NCBI GenBank assembly: GCA_021798135.1 | Contig: JAJZYI010000040.1 | Location: forward strand, 1 to 14,782 | Direction of reading: 5' to 3' | Origin: Actinomycetes bacterium | GTDB taxonomy: Bacteria > Actinomycetota > Acidimicrobiia > Acidimicrobiales > UBA8190 | DNA: 14,782 bases | In this document: positions 1 to 7,362 of the stretch, one piece after another | Layout: the number at the start of each line of letters is the position of its first letter | Numbering within the stretch: position 1 is the first letter of the stretch | Translations under genes and position numbers: made by a program | The notes under the pieces: generated by a model | Seen by the model: only the letters and a program-made list of their open reading frames with translations | Databases searched by the model: none | Told to the model about the DNA's origin: nothing

Positions 1-2082
1 TCCACCGGCGCCCGTCCCACGCGCACCCGGCCCGCCGGCAGCCGGCCCGTCCCCGTGGGGCGCGCCGCCACGGCCGTCCGGGGCCCCGCCGACGCCCGCG
101 ACGACCACCGGCACCGGGGTGGCCCGGTCCCGCAGGGCGTTGAGCACGTCGTGCGACGACGGGTCGTCGTGGTCGAGGGCGGACACCACGACGTGGGCGG
201 TGTCGAGCAGGGAGCAGTGGCCGGTGCTGACGAGCGGGCAGGGGCGCGGCGGCGGCCCGGCGGGCCCCGGGCACCAGGTCACGTCGTAGCCCTCGCCGAC
301 GAGCAGCCGGGTGCTGGCCAGGGCGGCCACGGGGTCGGGCGTCTCGAGCACCACGCGAGGCCGCGGGCGGGCGGCTGCCAACGCCCGCGCTGGCCGGGCA
401 CCTGCCGGCCCGGCGGTCGCGGCACCGGCCGCTGCCGGCGCGGCCGGGCGTCGTCGCGGCAGGGGTGTCGCGGCCGAGCGGCTCGCGCCGGCGGCCTCCA
501 GCCGGCCCCGGCCCCGGTGCCGGCGCCTGGCGGAACCCGGGCTCCAGCCCGGCAGGGCGATCGCCACGACCGCCACGCCGAGGAGCGCGGCGAAGGCCCC
601 GATGGCGAGCGCCAGGTCCATCCCGCTCACGAAGGCGCGCCGCGACACGCCGGCGAGCGCCGCCCCGGTCGGTCCGCCGACGTGTGCCGCCACGGCCAGC
701 GCCCCGCCGAGCGACCCGACGATCAGCTGCTCGATCCCTGCGGGCAGGTGGTGGCCCGCCAGCACGGGGACGAGGCGGCCCTGGAAGCGGGTGTTGAGGG
801 CGCTGCCCATGACCCCGACACCGAGCGCGCCGCCGACCTGCAGGCCGGCGCTGTTGGTCGCCGCGCCCACGCCCGAGCGCCCCGGCGGGAGCGAGCCCAT
901 CACCGACTCGGTCGACGGCGCGAAGGCCAGGCCGCTGCCGACGCCGATCAGGACGAGCGCCGGGACGGCGGCGCCGTAGCCGCTGGCCAGCCCGACCCGT
1001 GAGAGCAGCGCCAGCCCGAGGGCGATGACGGCCATGCCCGCGCTCACCACCGCCTTCGTCCCCAGCCGGTGGGCGAGCACGGTCGACACGGGCGACACGA
1101 CCACCAGGACCAGGGCGATGGGTCCCAGGCGGAGCCCGGTCGCCAGCGGGCTCAGGCCGAGCGAGAACTGCAGCCACTGGGTGAGGAGGAAGAGCATGCC
1201 CATGAGCGCGAAGACGACCAGGGCGAGCGCGGACATGGCCGCGCTGAAGCGAGCGGAGGAGAAGAAGGACAGGTCGAGCATGGGGTGGTCGCACCGCCGT
1301 TCCCACGCCACGAAGGCCGCGAGCACGAGCAGGCCGCCGGCCACGGCGGCGAGGACCACCGGGCTGGTCCACGAGCTGTTCGGCGCGTCGATGATCCCCC
1401 ACAGGACCAGGCCCAGCCCGGCCGTGGAGAGCACCGCTCCCAGCGGGTCGGGACGCGTCGCCGCCGGGTCCCTGGAGTCTGGGACCAGCCAGGCCGAGGC
1501 GAGGAGCCCGAGCACGACGATGGGCACGTTCACCAGGAACACCGACCCCCACCAGTAGTGCGCCAGCAGCCAGCCTCCGGCGATGGGGCCGACCGCCATC
1601 CCGAGCCCGGTGGTCCCCGACCAGATCCCGATGGCGCGGGCACGGCTCGCGTCGTCGGGGAAGACGTCGGTCAGGATGGACAGGGTGGAGGGCATGATCG
1701 CCGCCGCACCGATCCCCATGAACGCTCGGGAGGCGATGAGCAGGTGCGGGGTGCCGGAGAACGCGGACATCGCCGACCCCGCCCCGAAGAGCAGCAGCCC
1801 GGCGTTGAAGACCCGCTTGCGGCCGAACCGGTCGCCAAGGCTGCCCGTCGTGAGCAGCAGGCCGGCGAAGACCACGGCGTAGGCGTCCATCGTCCACTGC
1901 AGGTCCCCTGAGGACGCGTGGAGGGCGCGGACGATCGTCGGCAGCGCCACGTTCAGGATCGTGTTGTCGATGCTGACCACGAACAGGCTGACGCACAGCA
2001 CGGCCAGCACGGCCCACCGCCGCCCGCCGCCGTCCCCCGGGCTCGGCCGGCGGCCGCCCCTGCTCGACCAGCTCCCGTGCAC
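1..2082 (-). CDS. DHA2-family MFS drug exporter with fused cytoplasmic C-terminal domain (3' end outside window)
   Basis: Predicted proton-coupled multidrug exporter of the EmrB/QacA (DHA2, 14-helix) type in the inner membrane. The GTG at 2082 is followed by a short basic tail, then helix 1 with FVVSIDNTILNVALPTI (about residues 33-49), motif A GSLGDRFGRKR (80-90), motif C GPIAGGW (165-171), WERRCDHPMLDLSFF before a mid-protein helix, and the late QVGGALGVGVMGSALNTRF block. I read the frame at intervals through the gene and found no break. The membrane core ends near residue 513, as in ordinary family members of about 500 residues, but the frame stays open to base 1 (694 codons). A basic, Ala/Pro-rich linker (about 514-573) leads to a compact alpha/beta-looking segment (about 574-660) with Cys604, Cys615 and Cys623 in a CPLVSTGHC motif and hydrophobic strands HVVVSAL and PVPVVVAG. 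Exporter assignment is firm, substrate unknown; the extension is unassigned. Confidence 0.93.
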   Translation of the reverse strand, partial: MHGSWSSRGGRRPSPGDGGGRRWAVLAVLCVSLFVVSIDNTILNVALPTIVRALHASSGDLQWTMDAYAVVFAGLLLTTGSLGDRFGRKRVFNAGLLLFGAGSAMSAFSGTPHLLIASRAFMGIGAAAIMPSTLSILTDVFPDDASRARAIGIWSGTTGLGMAVGPIAGGWLLAHYWWGSVFLVNVPIVVLGLLASAWLVPDSRDPAATRPDPLGAVLSTAGLGLVLWGIIDAPNSSWTSPVVLAAVAGGLLVLAAFVAWERRCDHPMLDLSFFSSARFSAAMSALALVVFALMGMLFLLTQWLQFSLGLSPLATGLRLGPIALVLVVVSPVSTVLAHRLGTKAVVSAGMAVIALGLALLSRVGLASGYGAAVPALVLIGVGSGLAFAPSTESVMGSLPPGRSGVGAATNSAGLQVGGALGVGVMGSALNTRFQGRLVPVLAGHHLPAGIEQLIVGSLGGALAVAAHVGGPTGAALAGVSRRAFVSGMDLALAIGAFAALLGVAVVAIALPGWSPGSARRRHRGRGRLEAAGASRSAATPLPRRRPAAPAAAGAATAGPAGARPARALAAARPRPRVVLETPDPVAALASTRLLVGEGYDVTWCPGPAGPPPRPCPLVSTGHCSLLDTAHVVVSALDHDDPSSHDVLNALRDRATPVPVVVAGVGGAPDGRGGAPHGDGPAAGGPGARGTGAGG

Positions 2083-2086
2083 GGTC

Positions 2087-2124
2087 GAAGTGTACAATAT
2101 CCACACTTCACGTATAGTGCACTA
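2087..2124 (-). promoter_or_regulatory. Operator-like inverted repeats and putative -10 box in front of the MFS gene
   Basis: This stretch is strikingly AT-rich for the window. It holds a perfect inverted repeat GAAGTGT-N9-ACACTTC (2087-2109) and a perfect 10-bp palindrome TAGTGCACTA (2115-2124). On the minus strand the hexamer TACACT (2094-2089) fits the TANNNT -10 consensus and ends 6 nt before the GTG start, so the transcript may be leaderless and the repeat would cover the -10. That arrangement suits a TetR- or MarR-type repressor of an exporter gene, but no regulator is adjacent. I see no clear -35. The repeats are read directly; the function is inferred. Confidence 0.55.
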
Positions 2125-2180
2125 GTTCATATTTGTTGGGGCTCGCCGCCCGGTCTGGCTGCCGCTCGATGGCGGGCCGG

Positions 2181-2540
2181 CTACACCACGAGGGACAGCC
2201 CGCCGTCGACGAGCAGCGTCTGCCCGGTCGCGTAACGCGTCGCGCTCAGCGCGTCGCAGGCGTCGGCGATGTCCTCGGGGGTTGCCGCGCGGTGCAGGGG
2301 CGCCACCGCGGCCACCCCCTGCTTCAGCGTGTCCCAGGTCTCCGTCAGCGGTCGACCGTGAGCGCGCCGACATCCGGCATGGGGACGTCGACGGTGACCA
2401 CCGCGTTGTCGACCAGCCCGTCGAGGCGGCCCCAGCGTGTGGCGGCCGCGTCGACCAGCGCGACCGCCGTGGCCGGATGGGCGATGTGGCCCTGCACGTA
2501 GCACGCCTCGGGCAGCCCGGCGGCGCGCGCCGGTCCTCGG
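2181..2540 (-). pseudogene. Short-chain dehydrogenase/reductase remnant (deleted and frameshifted)
   Basis: Two pieces of one SDR protein lie in different minus-strand frames. The upstream piece (about 2520-2348) gives CYVQGHIAHP, then ALVDAAATRWGRLDGLVDNA, the family's structural NNAG region with Asn-Asn changed to Asp-Asn, and ends at a TGA at 2345-2347. The downstream piece (about 2353-2181) gives LTETWDTLKQ, ATPEDIADACDALSA and the typical SDR ending GQTLLVDGGLSLVV before TAG. The 90-100 residues that normally lie between them, including the catalytic Ser, Tyr-x3-Lys, are missing, and no TGxxxGxG nucleotide-binding motif is evident at the front. This is a decayed gene, not a working enzyme. 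The upstream limit is approximate. It sits between the dioxygenase and the MFS gene in the same orientation, so it may once have belonged with one of them. Confidence 0.82.
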
Positions 2541-2592
2541 CCCCGGGCCGCAGCGCCGGCCGCCGGGAGCACCCGGCCGGAAGGCCCGTGCC

Positions 2593-3567
2593 CTACGCGC
2601 CCCGGCCCAGCGGGCTTCCCTGGCGCGCCCCGGAGGCGCCGGCGGTCTCGGCGTCGGGCGAGTACACCAGCACGGCGTCCGGCGGGGGCGTCCCCGTGTC
2701 GTAGCGGGCGACGACGTCGTCGGGCAGCCGGCTGAGGTCGCTGCACCGCATGAAGTCCCGCAGCGCCGTCCCCGACGGGGACGAGTCGACGTTCGCCACC
2801 CCGCGGCCGGCGACGAGGTCGTCCGCGTCGGCCGTCCGGAAGTCGATGCTGAAGCGCGCCTCGCCGGTCGCGTTGGGGACGCTCGCGTGCAGCTGGGCGC
2901 CGGCGAAGACGACGAGCCCGCCGGCCGGCACGTCGAAGCGGACCTCGTGGGAGCGGTCGATCTCGGCGGTGGGCTTCGGCTGCCGCCGGGTGTCGGCCCC
3001 CACGTGGCTGGCGGACTGGCGCCGGCCGGTGGCGTTCCACTCGTAGTAGTCGAACTCCGACGAGCTGTTGGGGACGGGGCGGTCGAAGTAGTCGGGATAG
3101 AAGGCCATGCCCGCCGCAGCGGGCGCGTCCCACAGCGGGAGCCACCAGTTCACCTGGCACATCGGCGCGCTGTACCAGGTGTCGCGGTGCGGGGGGAACT
3201 GGTAGGCGGCGCCGGACGTCAGGTACCCGCTGTGCGGAGCGACGCGCATGCGGGGAACGTCGACGTACGTGGAGAACGGGTCGCAGCCGAAGTCGGCCAG
3301 GAACGCGCGCAGCAGGTCCTTGGTGTGCGGGTGGTGGATGAACGCCGGCTTGGCCGGCGCCACCGCGTCGACGAACGCCCGGACGTCGAGGTGCTCCTGC
3401 GCGTGCCGCGGGTCGTGGGGGGCCAGGGCGTCGACGAGGAACGACCGGGCGAAGGCGCAGAGCTCCAGCGTGCTCGGCCGAGGCTCGCAGACGAAGATGT
3501 CCCCGCGGTAGAGCGCGGTCCGGCTGCCGATGTCGCCGGAGCTCCACCCGATGTGCACGTCGGCCAT
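2593..3567 (-). CDS. 2-oxoglutarate/Fe(II)-dependent dioxygenase-like protein (phytanoyl-CoA dioxygenase-like)
   Basis: A cytoplasmic 324-residue protein with the layout of a non-haem iron, 2-oxoglutarate-dependent oxygenase. A proximal H-x-D pair lies in FPPHRDTWYS (His127, Asp129). After it come a double-stranded-beta-helix stretch with QVNWWLPLWDA and, about 100 residues on, the distal histidine in FAGAQLHASVPN (His227), then Arg238 and Arg244 in ARFSIDFRT, one of which would bind the 2-oxoglutarate carboxylate. These positions complete a plausible facial triad, so the enzyme should be active. The ATG at 3567 has a strong Shine-Dalgarno, GGAGGGG, about 5 nt upstream, which fixes the start. 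The acyltransferase gene lies 133 bp upstream on the same strand. The substrate cannot be told from sequence; the fold class is fairly secure, the sub-family less so. Confidence 0.8.
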   Translation of the reverse strand: MADVHIGWSSGDIGSRTALYRGDIFVCEPRPSTLELCAFARSFLVDALAPHDPRHAQEHLDVRAFVDAVAPAKPAFIHHPHTKDLLRAFLADFGCDPFSTYVDVPRMRVAPHSGYLTSGAAYQFPPHRDTWYSAPMCQVNWWLPLWDAPAAAGMAFYPDYFDRPVPNSSSEFDYYEWNATGRRQSASHVGADTRRQPKPTAEIDRSHEVRFDVPAGGLVVFAGAQLHASVPNATGEARFSIDFRTADADDLVAGRGVANVDSSPSGTALRDFMRCSDLSRLPDDVVARYDTGTPPPDAVLVYSPDAETAGASGARQGSPLGRGA

Positions 3568-3628
3568 GGCGACCCCTCCCTCTGCGGCGTCCGCGCCGCG
3601 TGCTGGCTTGGCGACGTCCGTTGTGGCG

Positions 3629-3656
3629 GCCCGGCGTGCCGGGCGGTGCGATGGTA
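3629..3656 (-). promoter_or_regulatory. Palindrome and putative -10 box upstream of the dioxygenase gene
   Basis: In the 133-bp gap between acyltransferase and dioxygenase there is a perfect inverted repeat GCCCGGC-GT-GCCGGGC (3629-3644). Just upstream in the minus direction is TACCAT (3656-3651), which fits TANNNT. The palindrome would fall at the transcription start, a classic operator position. It could instead act as a hairpin ending the acyltransferase transcript. The repeat is certain, its role is not. Confidence 0.35.
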
Positions 3657-3700
3657 CGAAGGCTGGTGCCCGGTCGCCTCCGCCGATCGCGGCGCGAGCC

Positions 3701-5056
3701 TCATGCCGATGGCGGAGCCGGCGGCGGGTCCGGCCCGTCGTGGCCGTCGCCGGACATGCGTGCAGCCGGGCGCAGGTCGGGCGTGCCGCCGACGGGGACG
3801 GGGAGGGCGCCGGCGGTGGCGAGGCCGACGCCTGCAGCGCCCGGTGGCGAGGGCTCCGGGCTCGCCGACAGCCGGCGCTTCAGGCGCAGCGCCGGCTGCT
3901 CGATGCCGAGGGACACGGCGGCCGCAGCGGCGAACGACAGCACCAGGTCGAGGACGAGCTGCTCCGTGGCCGGGAGGTCGGTCCTCGACAGGAGCTGGAC
4001 GATCGGCAGGTGCACCAGGTACAAGGTGTACGACCACCGGCCGATGAGGACGGCGACGGGATGGCGCAGGACGGTCGCCACGCCGGACGGCGCCGCCGAC
4101 GCCTGGTCGGCGACGACCACCGCCGTCAGGAGCGCCACCACCAGGAACCCGCCCTCGTAGGGGAACGCCCCGCCGTCGAGCTGCACGCGAAACGCGAGCA
4201 CGAGCAGGAGGACGGCGGGGACCGCCGCGCGGCGGATCCAGCGCGCGAGCCGCGGCGACGGCCGCCACCCGGTCCCGGCGGGGATGAGCAGGGCCAGGCT
4301 GCAACCGACCAGCAGGCTGGTCGCGTGGGTGTCGGGGAGGTCCGACAGCCGGGCGAACGAAGCGCCGCGCGCCAGCAGGATGCCGCACCAGGTCGTCGAC
4401 GCCAGCGCCAGGGCGAGCAGGCCGGCCGCCACCCGCCGCGGCGCGACGCGCCGGGACAGCCAGACGAACGGCAGCGGCCACACCAGGTAGAACTGCTCCT
4501 CCATCGAGAGCGACCACGTGTGCGCCAGCAGCGGCATCCGAGCCGGGTCCACGGCCCGGAAGTTCGCGGTGTAGGTGAGCACCGACGGGACGCTGTCGCG
4601 CACGGCGGCGGCCTGCGGGGCGGGCAGGACCACCGCCGCGACGGCGACGCACGCGGCGACCACGACGAACAGCGCGGGCAGCAGGCGCAGCGCCCGCCTG
4701 GCGTAGAAGCGCGCCAGCGACACGGAGCCGTTGCGCTCGCGCTCGCGCCGCAGCAGGCGCGTGATGAGGTAGCCGCTGATCACGAAGAAGACGTCGACCC
4801 CGAAGTAGCCACCGGGAAGGTGGCCGACGTGGTAGCCGATGACCGCGAGGATGGCGACGGCGCGCAGGCCGTCGAGGCTGGGCTCGTAGCCGCTGCCGCG
4901 GCGCCGGTCGTCGAAGAGCTCGGCGGGCACGCCCAGCCGCACGAGGAGCTGGCTGCTGCGGCCCGTCCGGAGCGGGCGGCCGCCGCGCACGCCGGCCGGG
5001 ACGCCGGCGTGCCCGCCGGCTCGTCGTGCCACCTGCGTGCGCAGTCGCCAGTCCAT
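3701..5056 (-). CDS. Acyltransferase 3 family integral membrane protein (OafA/YrhL-like)
   Basis: Polytopic inner-membrane O-acyltransferase of the kind that acetylates or acylates cell-surface glycans, glycolipids or secondary metabolites. Taking the ATG at 5056 (451 residues), hallmarks run in order: LDGLRAVAIL (61-70), the conserved histidine in IGYHVGH (His76), VDVFFVISGYLIT (87-99), the RRALRLLPA motif, then HTWSLSMEEQFYLVWPL. About ten hydrophobic segments follow, with the GRWSYTLYLVHLPI block near the end and a Pro-rich cytoplasmic tail. The basic N-terminal 60 residues contain no recognised domain and no C-terminal SGNH domain is present. The frame is open upstream to a TTG at 5143; I prefer 5056, although neither start has a convincing ribosome binding site. 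It is divergent from argS and co-directional with the dioxygenase. The acceptor is unknown. Confidence 0.9.
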   Translation of the reverse strand: MDWRLRTQVARRAGGHAGVPAGVRGGRPLRTGRSSQLLVRLGVPAELFDDRRRGSGYEPSLDGLRAVAILAVIGYHVGHLPGGYFGVDVFFVISGYLITRLLRRERERNGSVSLARFYARRALRLLPALFVVVAACVAVAAVVLPAPQAAAVRDSVPSVLTYTANFRAVDPARMPLLAHTWSLSMEEQFYLVWPLPFVWLSRRVAPRRVAAGLLALALASTTWCGILLARGASFARLSDLPDTHATSLLVGCSLALLIPAGTGWRPSPRLARWIRRAAVPAVLLLVLAFRVQLDGGAFPYEGGFLVVALLTAVVVADQASAAPSGVATVLRHPVAVLIGRWSYTLYLVHLPIVQLLSRTDLPATEQLVLDLVLSFAAAAAVSLGIEQPALRLKRRLSASPEPSPPGAAGVGLATAGALPVPVGGTPDLRPAARMSGDGHDGPDPPPAPPSA

Positions 5057-5244
5057 GTCGTCGCCCGCTCGCCTCGTCGCCCGTCGGCCGGGCACCCGGA
5101 GGCCCGACACCTCCGCGAGCGTGCGGCCACGACGGGCCGGCAACGACCCTCATCGGTACCAGGGCCCCTACTGCATTCGACAGAGGTGCACGGGCCGTCG
5201 CGCCCGGCGGGGTGGCCGGGCGGCGCCGGGAGCGCCGGGCCAGG

Positions 5245-5272
5245 AAGGGCCCTTGGCACCACCACGTATCAT
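5245..5272 (+). promoter_or_regulatory. Palindrome and putative leaderless promoter of argS
   Basis: The 222-bp divergent gap between the acyltransferase and argS is GC-rich. Near its argS end lies a perfect palindrome AAGGGCCCTT (5245-5254), then TATCAT (5267-5272), a good TANNNT -10 box ending 6 nt before the argS ATG. That spacing would put transcription start at or within a base or two of the start codon, and no Shine-Dalgarno is visible. No good -35 hexamer is seen at 16-18 nt. I did not recognise a T-box leader. Confidence 0.45.
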
Positions 5273-5278
5273 GACCGG

Positions 5279-7339
5279 ATGGACCCGACGCCCGCCGGGA
5301 GCGCGCTCGAGGAGGAGAACGCCGCCGTCCGCCGCGCCGTGCTCGCTCGGCGGGACCAGGTCGTCGCCCGCCACGAGCAGCGTCGCAGGTCCGTGGACGG
5401 CGCCGACCCGCTCGCCGCGCTGACCTCCGAGCTCCGGGCGGTCGTGCGCGAGGCGTGCGACGTCCCCGAGGACGAGATCCTGGTGGACCTGGTGGAGCGC
5501 GAGCGTCACGGCGCCGACCTGGCGCTCAAGTTCCCGGGCCTGCTCCGCAACGGCGGCCCCCGGCGGTTCGCCGCCGAGCACGCGCCGGGCATCCAGGCGG
5601 CGCTGGCCGGCCCGCGGCTCGCCGGGGTCGTCGAGTCGGTCGAGACCGTCGGCATGTACGTCAACGTCAGGCTGCGCGACGGGTGGCTCCTCGGTGCCGC
5701 CGACGAGGTCGCCGCCGCCGGCGAGGCGTTCGGCCGGTCGTCGTCCATGCTCGACCAGCGCGTCGTGGTCGACTACTCGTCCCCGAACGTGGCCAAGAGC
5801 CTGCACGCCGGGCACATCCGCTCCACCATCATCGGCACGGTCCTGTCGAACATCCTGGAGGAGGCAGGCGCGCTCGTCTTCCGGGTCAACCACATCAACG
5901 ACTTCGGGGGCTTCGGGTTCCTGCTCGAGGGCCACCGGCGCTTCGCGCAGCGCTTCCCGGCCGGCGCCACCCTCGACGACCGCTCGCTCGAGATCTACCG
6001 GCTGCGCCGCGTCCTGGAGCAGGCCGGCTCGGACGGCACGCCGGCGGACCTGCCGGACCCGGACGCAGCCCTGGTCCGGCGCCTGCTCCCCGACGTCGGC
6101 GAGGGGCAGCGCCTCGGTCCGGTCACGGCCGAGCTCACCGATGCGGCGGACCGCCGCTTCGCCGCCCTGGAGCAGGGCGACCCCGGCGAGGTGGGGCTGT
6201 GGAAGGAGATCGTGCACGCCAGCCTGCGGGCCTTCTCGTCGTTCTACGACGCGTTGGGCGTGTCGATCGACTTCGTCGTCGGCGAGAGCTTCTACGCGGC
6301 GGCGGGCCTGGCGATGGTGGAGGAGTGGCTGCGCACCGGCCAGGCCGTCCGCTACGGCGACGACGAGGCCGCCGAGGACCTCCGCCGGCTGCACCGGTCC
6401 TTCGAGGCGGGGGAGATCTCCGAGCAGGAGCTGCACTCGCTGGAGCAGGCCGTCCGGAAGGACGTCGGCGCCGTCGTGGTCCGGCTCGGCCCCGCCGAGC
6501 GCTACGTCGTCCTGCGCGCCGACGGGCGCAGCATCTACGCCACGCGCGACCTGGCGGCGGTGGCCGTCAGGCGGGAGCTGTTCGACCCGACCTGCGCGGT
6601 GTACGTGGTCGGCCAGGAGCAGAAGACCCACTTCGAGCGGCTGTTCGCGGCAAGCTACGCCCTGGGGCTCGCCGACCCGCGGCGCACGGCGTTCGAGCAC
6701 ATCTACTTCGGCTTCTACGTGGACGCCCACACCCACCGCAAGCTGTCGAGCCGCGAATCCGCGTCGGGCGTGATCCACCTGCTGCAGGCCGCCCAGGACC
6801 ACTTCCGGGGGCGCGTCGGCAGCTCGCGGGCACCGGGCCGCCAGGACCCGGAGACCGTCGCCCGGCAGCTCACCGTGGCGTCGATCGTCTTCAACGACCT
6901 GAAGCAGGACACCCGCTCGACCGTGGAGATCGACACGAAGGACCTCGGCTCCATGGTCGAGACGTTCGACAAGTCGGGTGGCGCCTACGTGATCTACACG
7001 ACGTGCCGGGCGGGCAGCATCGTCACGAAGGCGGCCGACGCCTTCGCCGCGGGCGCGGTGCCGACGCCTGCGGCCCTGGAGCCCGACGAGGTGCGGATCC
7101 TGCTGCACCTGCTGAGCTTCCCCGCGACGGTGCGCTCCTCGGCGGAGCACCGGAACCCGTCCGTCCTGGTCCGGCACATGTTCCACCTGAGCAACCTGTA
7201 CAACTCGTACAACGCCCGGGCCCGGGTGATCCTCGACCAGGGGGTCGTCGCCTCGCGCCTGTCGGTGACAGCCGCGGTCGAGCGCACGCTGCGCAACGGC
7301 CTCGCCCTCTGCAACGTCGACTGCCCCGACTACATCTGA
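5279..7339 (+). CDS. argS: Arginyl-tRNA synthetase, long divergent form
   Basis: Class I aminoacyl-tRNA synthetase charging tRNA-Arg in the cytoplasm. The order is the ArgS-type N-terminal additional domain (about residues 45-150, ending in GMYVNVRL), a catalytic core with the HIGH-type signature as HAGH (176-179) inside AKSLHAGHIRSTIIG, the KMSK-type loop as KLSSR (488-492), and an alpha-helical anticodon-binding domain (about 595-686) with LSNLYNSYNA, ASRLSVTAAVERTLRNG and the aromatic C-terminus. At 686 residues it is about 100 longer than usual bacterial ArgS; the extra length falls mainly between the two signatures. The block usually read as NHxGDWGTQFG is here NHINDFGGFGF. The ATG at 5279 is preferred because a -10-like TATCAT lies 6 nt upstream. 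The gene stands alone, without the lysA-hom-thr genes that often follow argS in actinobacteria. Function as ArgS is likely; housekeeping status is uncertain. Confidence 0.9.
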   Translation: MDPTPAGSALEEENAAVRRAVLARRDQVVARHEQRRRSVDGADPLAALTSELRAVVREACDVPEDEILVDLVERERHGADLALKFPGLLRNGGPRRFAAEHAPGIQAALAGPRLAGVVESVETVGMYVNVRLRDGWLLGAADEVAAAGEAFGRSSSMLDQRVVVDYSSPNVAKSLHAGHIRSTIIGTVLSNILEEAGALVFRVNHINDFGGFGFLLEGHRRFAQRFPAGATLDDRSLEIYRLRRVLEQAGSDGTPADLPDPDAALVRRLLPDVGEGQRLGPVTAELTDAADRRFAALEQGDPGEVGLWKEIVHASLRAFSSFYDALGVSIDFVVGESFYAAAGLAMVEEWLRTGQAVRYGDDEAAEDLRRLHRSFEAGEISEQELHSLEQAVRKDVGAVVVRLGPAERYVVLRADGRSIYATRDLAAVAVRRELFDPTCAVYVVGQEQKTHFERLFAASYALGLADPRRTAFEHIYFGFYVDAHTHRKLSSRESASGVIHLLQAAQDHFRGRVGSSRAPGRQDPETVARQLTVASIVFNDLKQDTRSTVEIDTKDLGSMVETFDKSGGAYVIYTTCRAGSIVTKAADAFAAGAVPTPAALEPDEVRILLHLLSFPATVRSSAEHRNPSVLVRHMFHLSNLYNSYNARARVILDQGVVASRLSVTAAVERTLRNGLALCNVDCPDYI

Positions 7340-7342
7340 CGG

Positions 7343-7360
7343 CCGGGCCCGCCGGCCCGG
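7343..7360. terminator. GC hairpin between convergent argS and DsbA-family gene
   Basis: A perfect 7-bp stem CCGGGCC / GGCCCGG with a 4-nt CGCC loop sits in the 23-bp gap between the two stop codons. It has no U-tract on either strand, as is common for actinobacterial terminators, and its symmetry lets it serve both transcripts. Confidence 0.65.
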
Positions 7361-7362
7361 TG

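Noticed and set aside
55..1911. Several long plus-strand open frames opposite the MFS gene
   Set aside because: Their translations are His/Arg/Gly-rich low-complexity sequence with no domain, while the minus strand gives all DHA2 motifs in order. They are antisense frames of a GC-rich gene.
5057..5143. TTG start for the acyltransferase at 5143
   Set aside because: It adds 29 basic residues without family similarity and its ribosome binding site is too close; it cannot be excluded.
3530..5278. Plus-strand extension of the argS frame by nearly 600 codons
   Set aside because: It runs antisense through the acyltransferase and its translation has no domain; the ArgS N-terminal domain begins just after the ATG at 5279.
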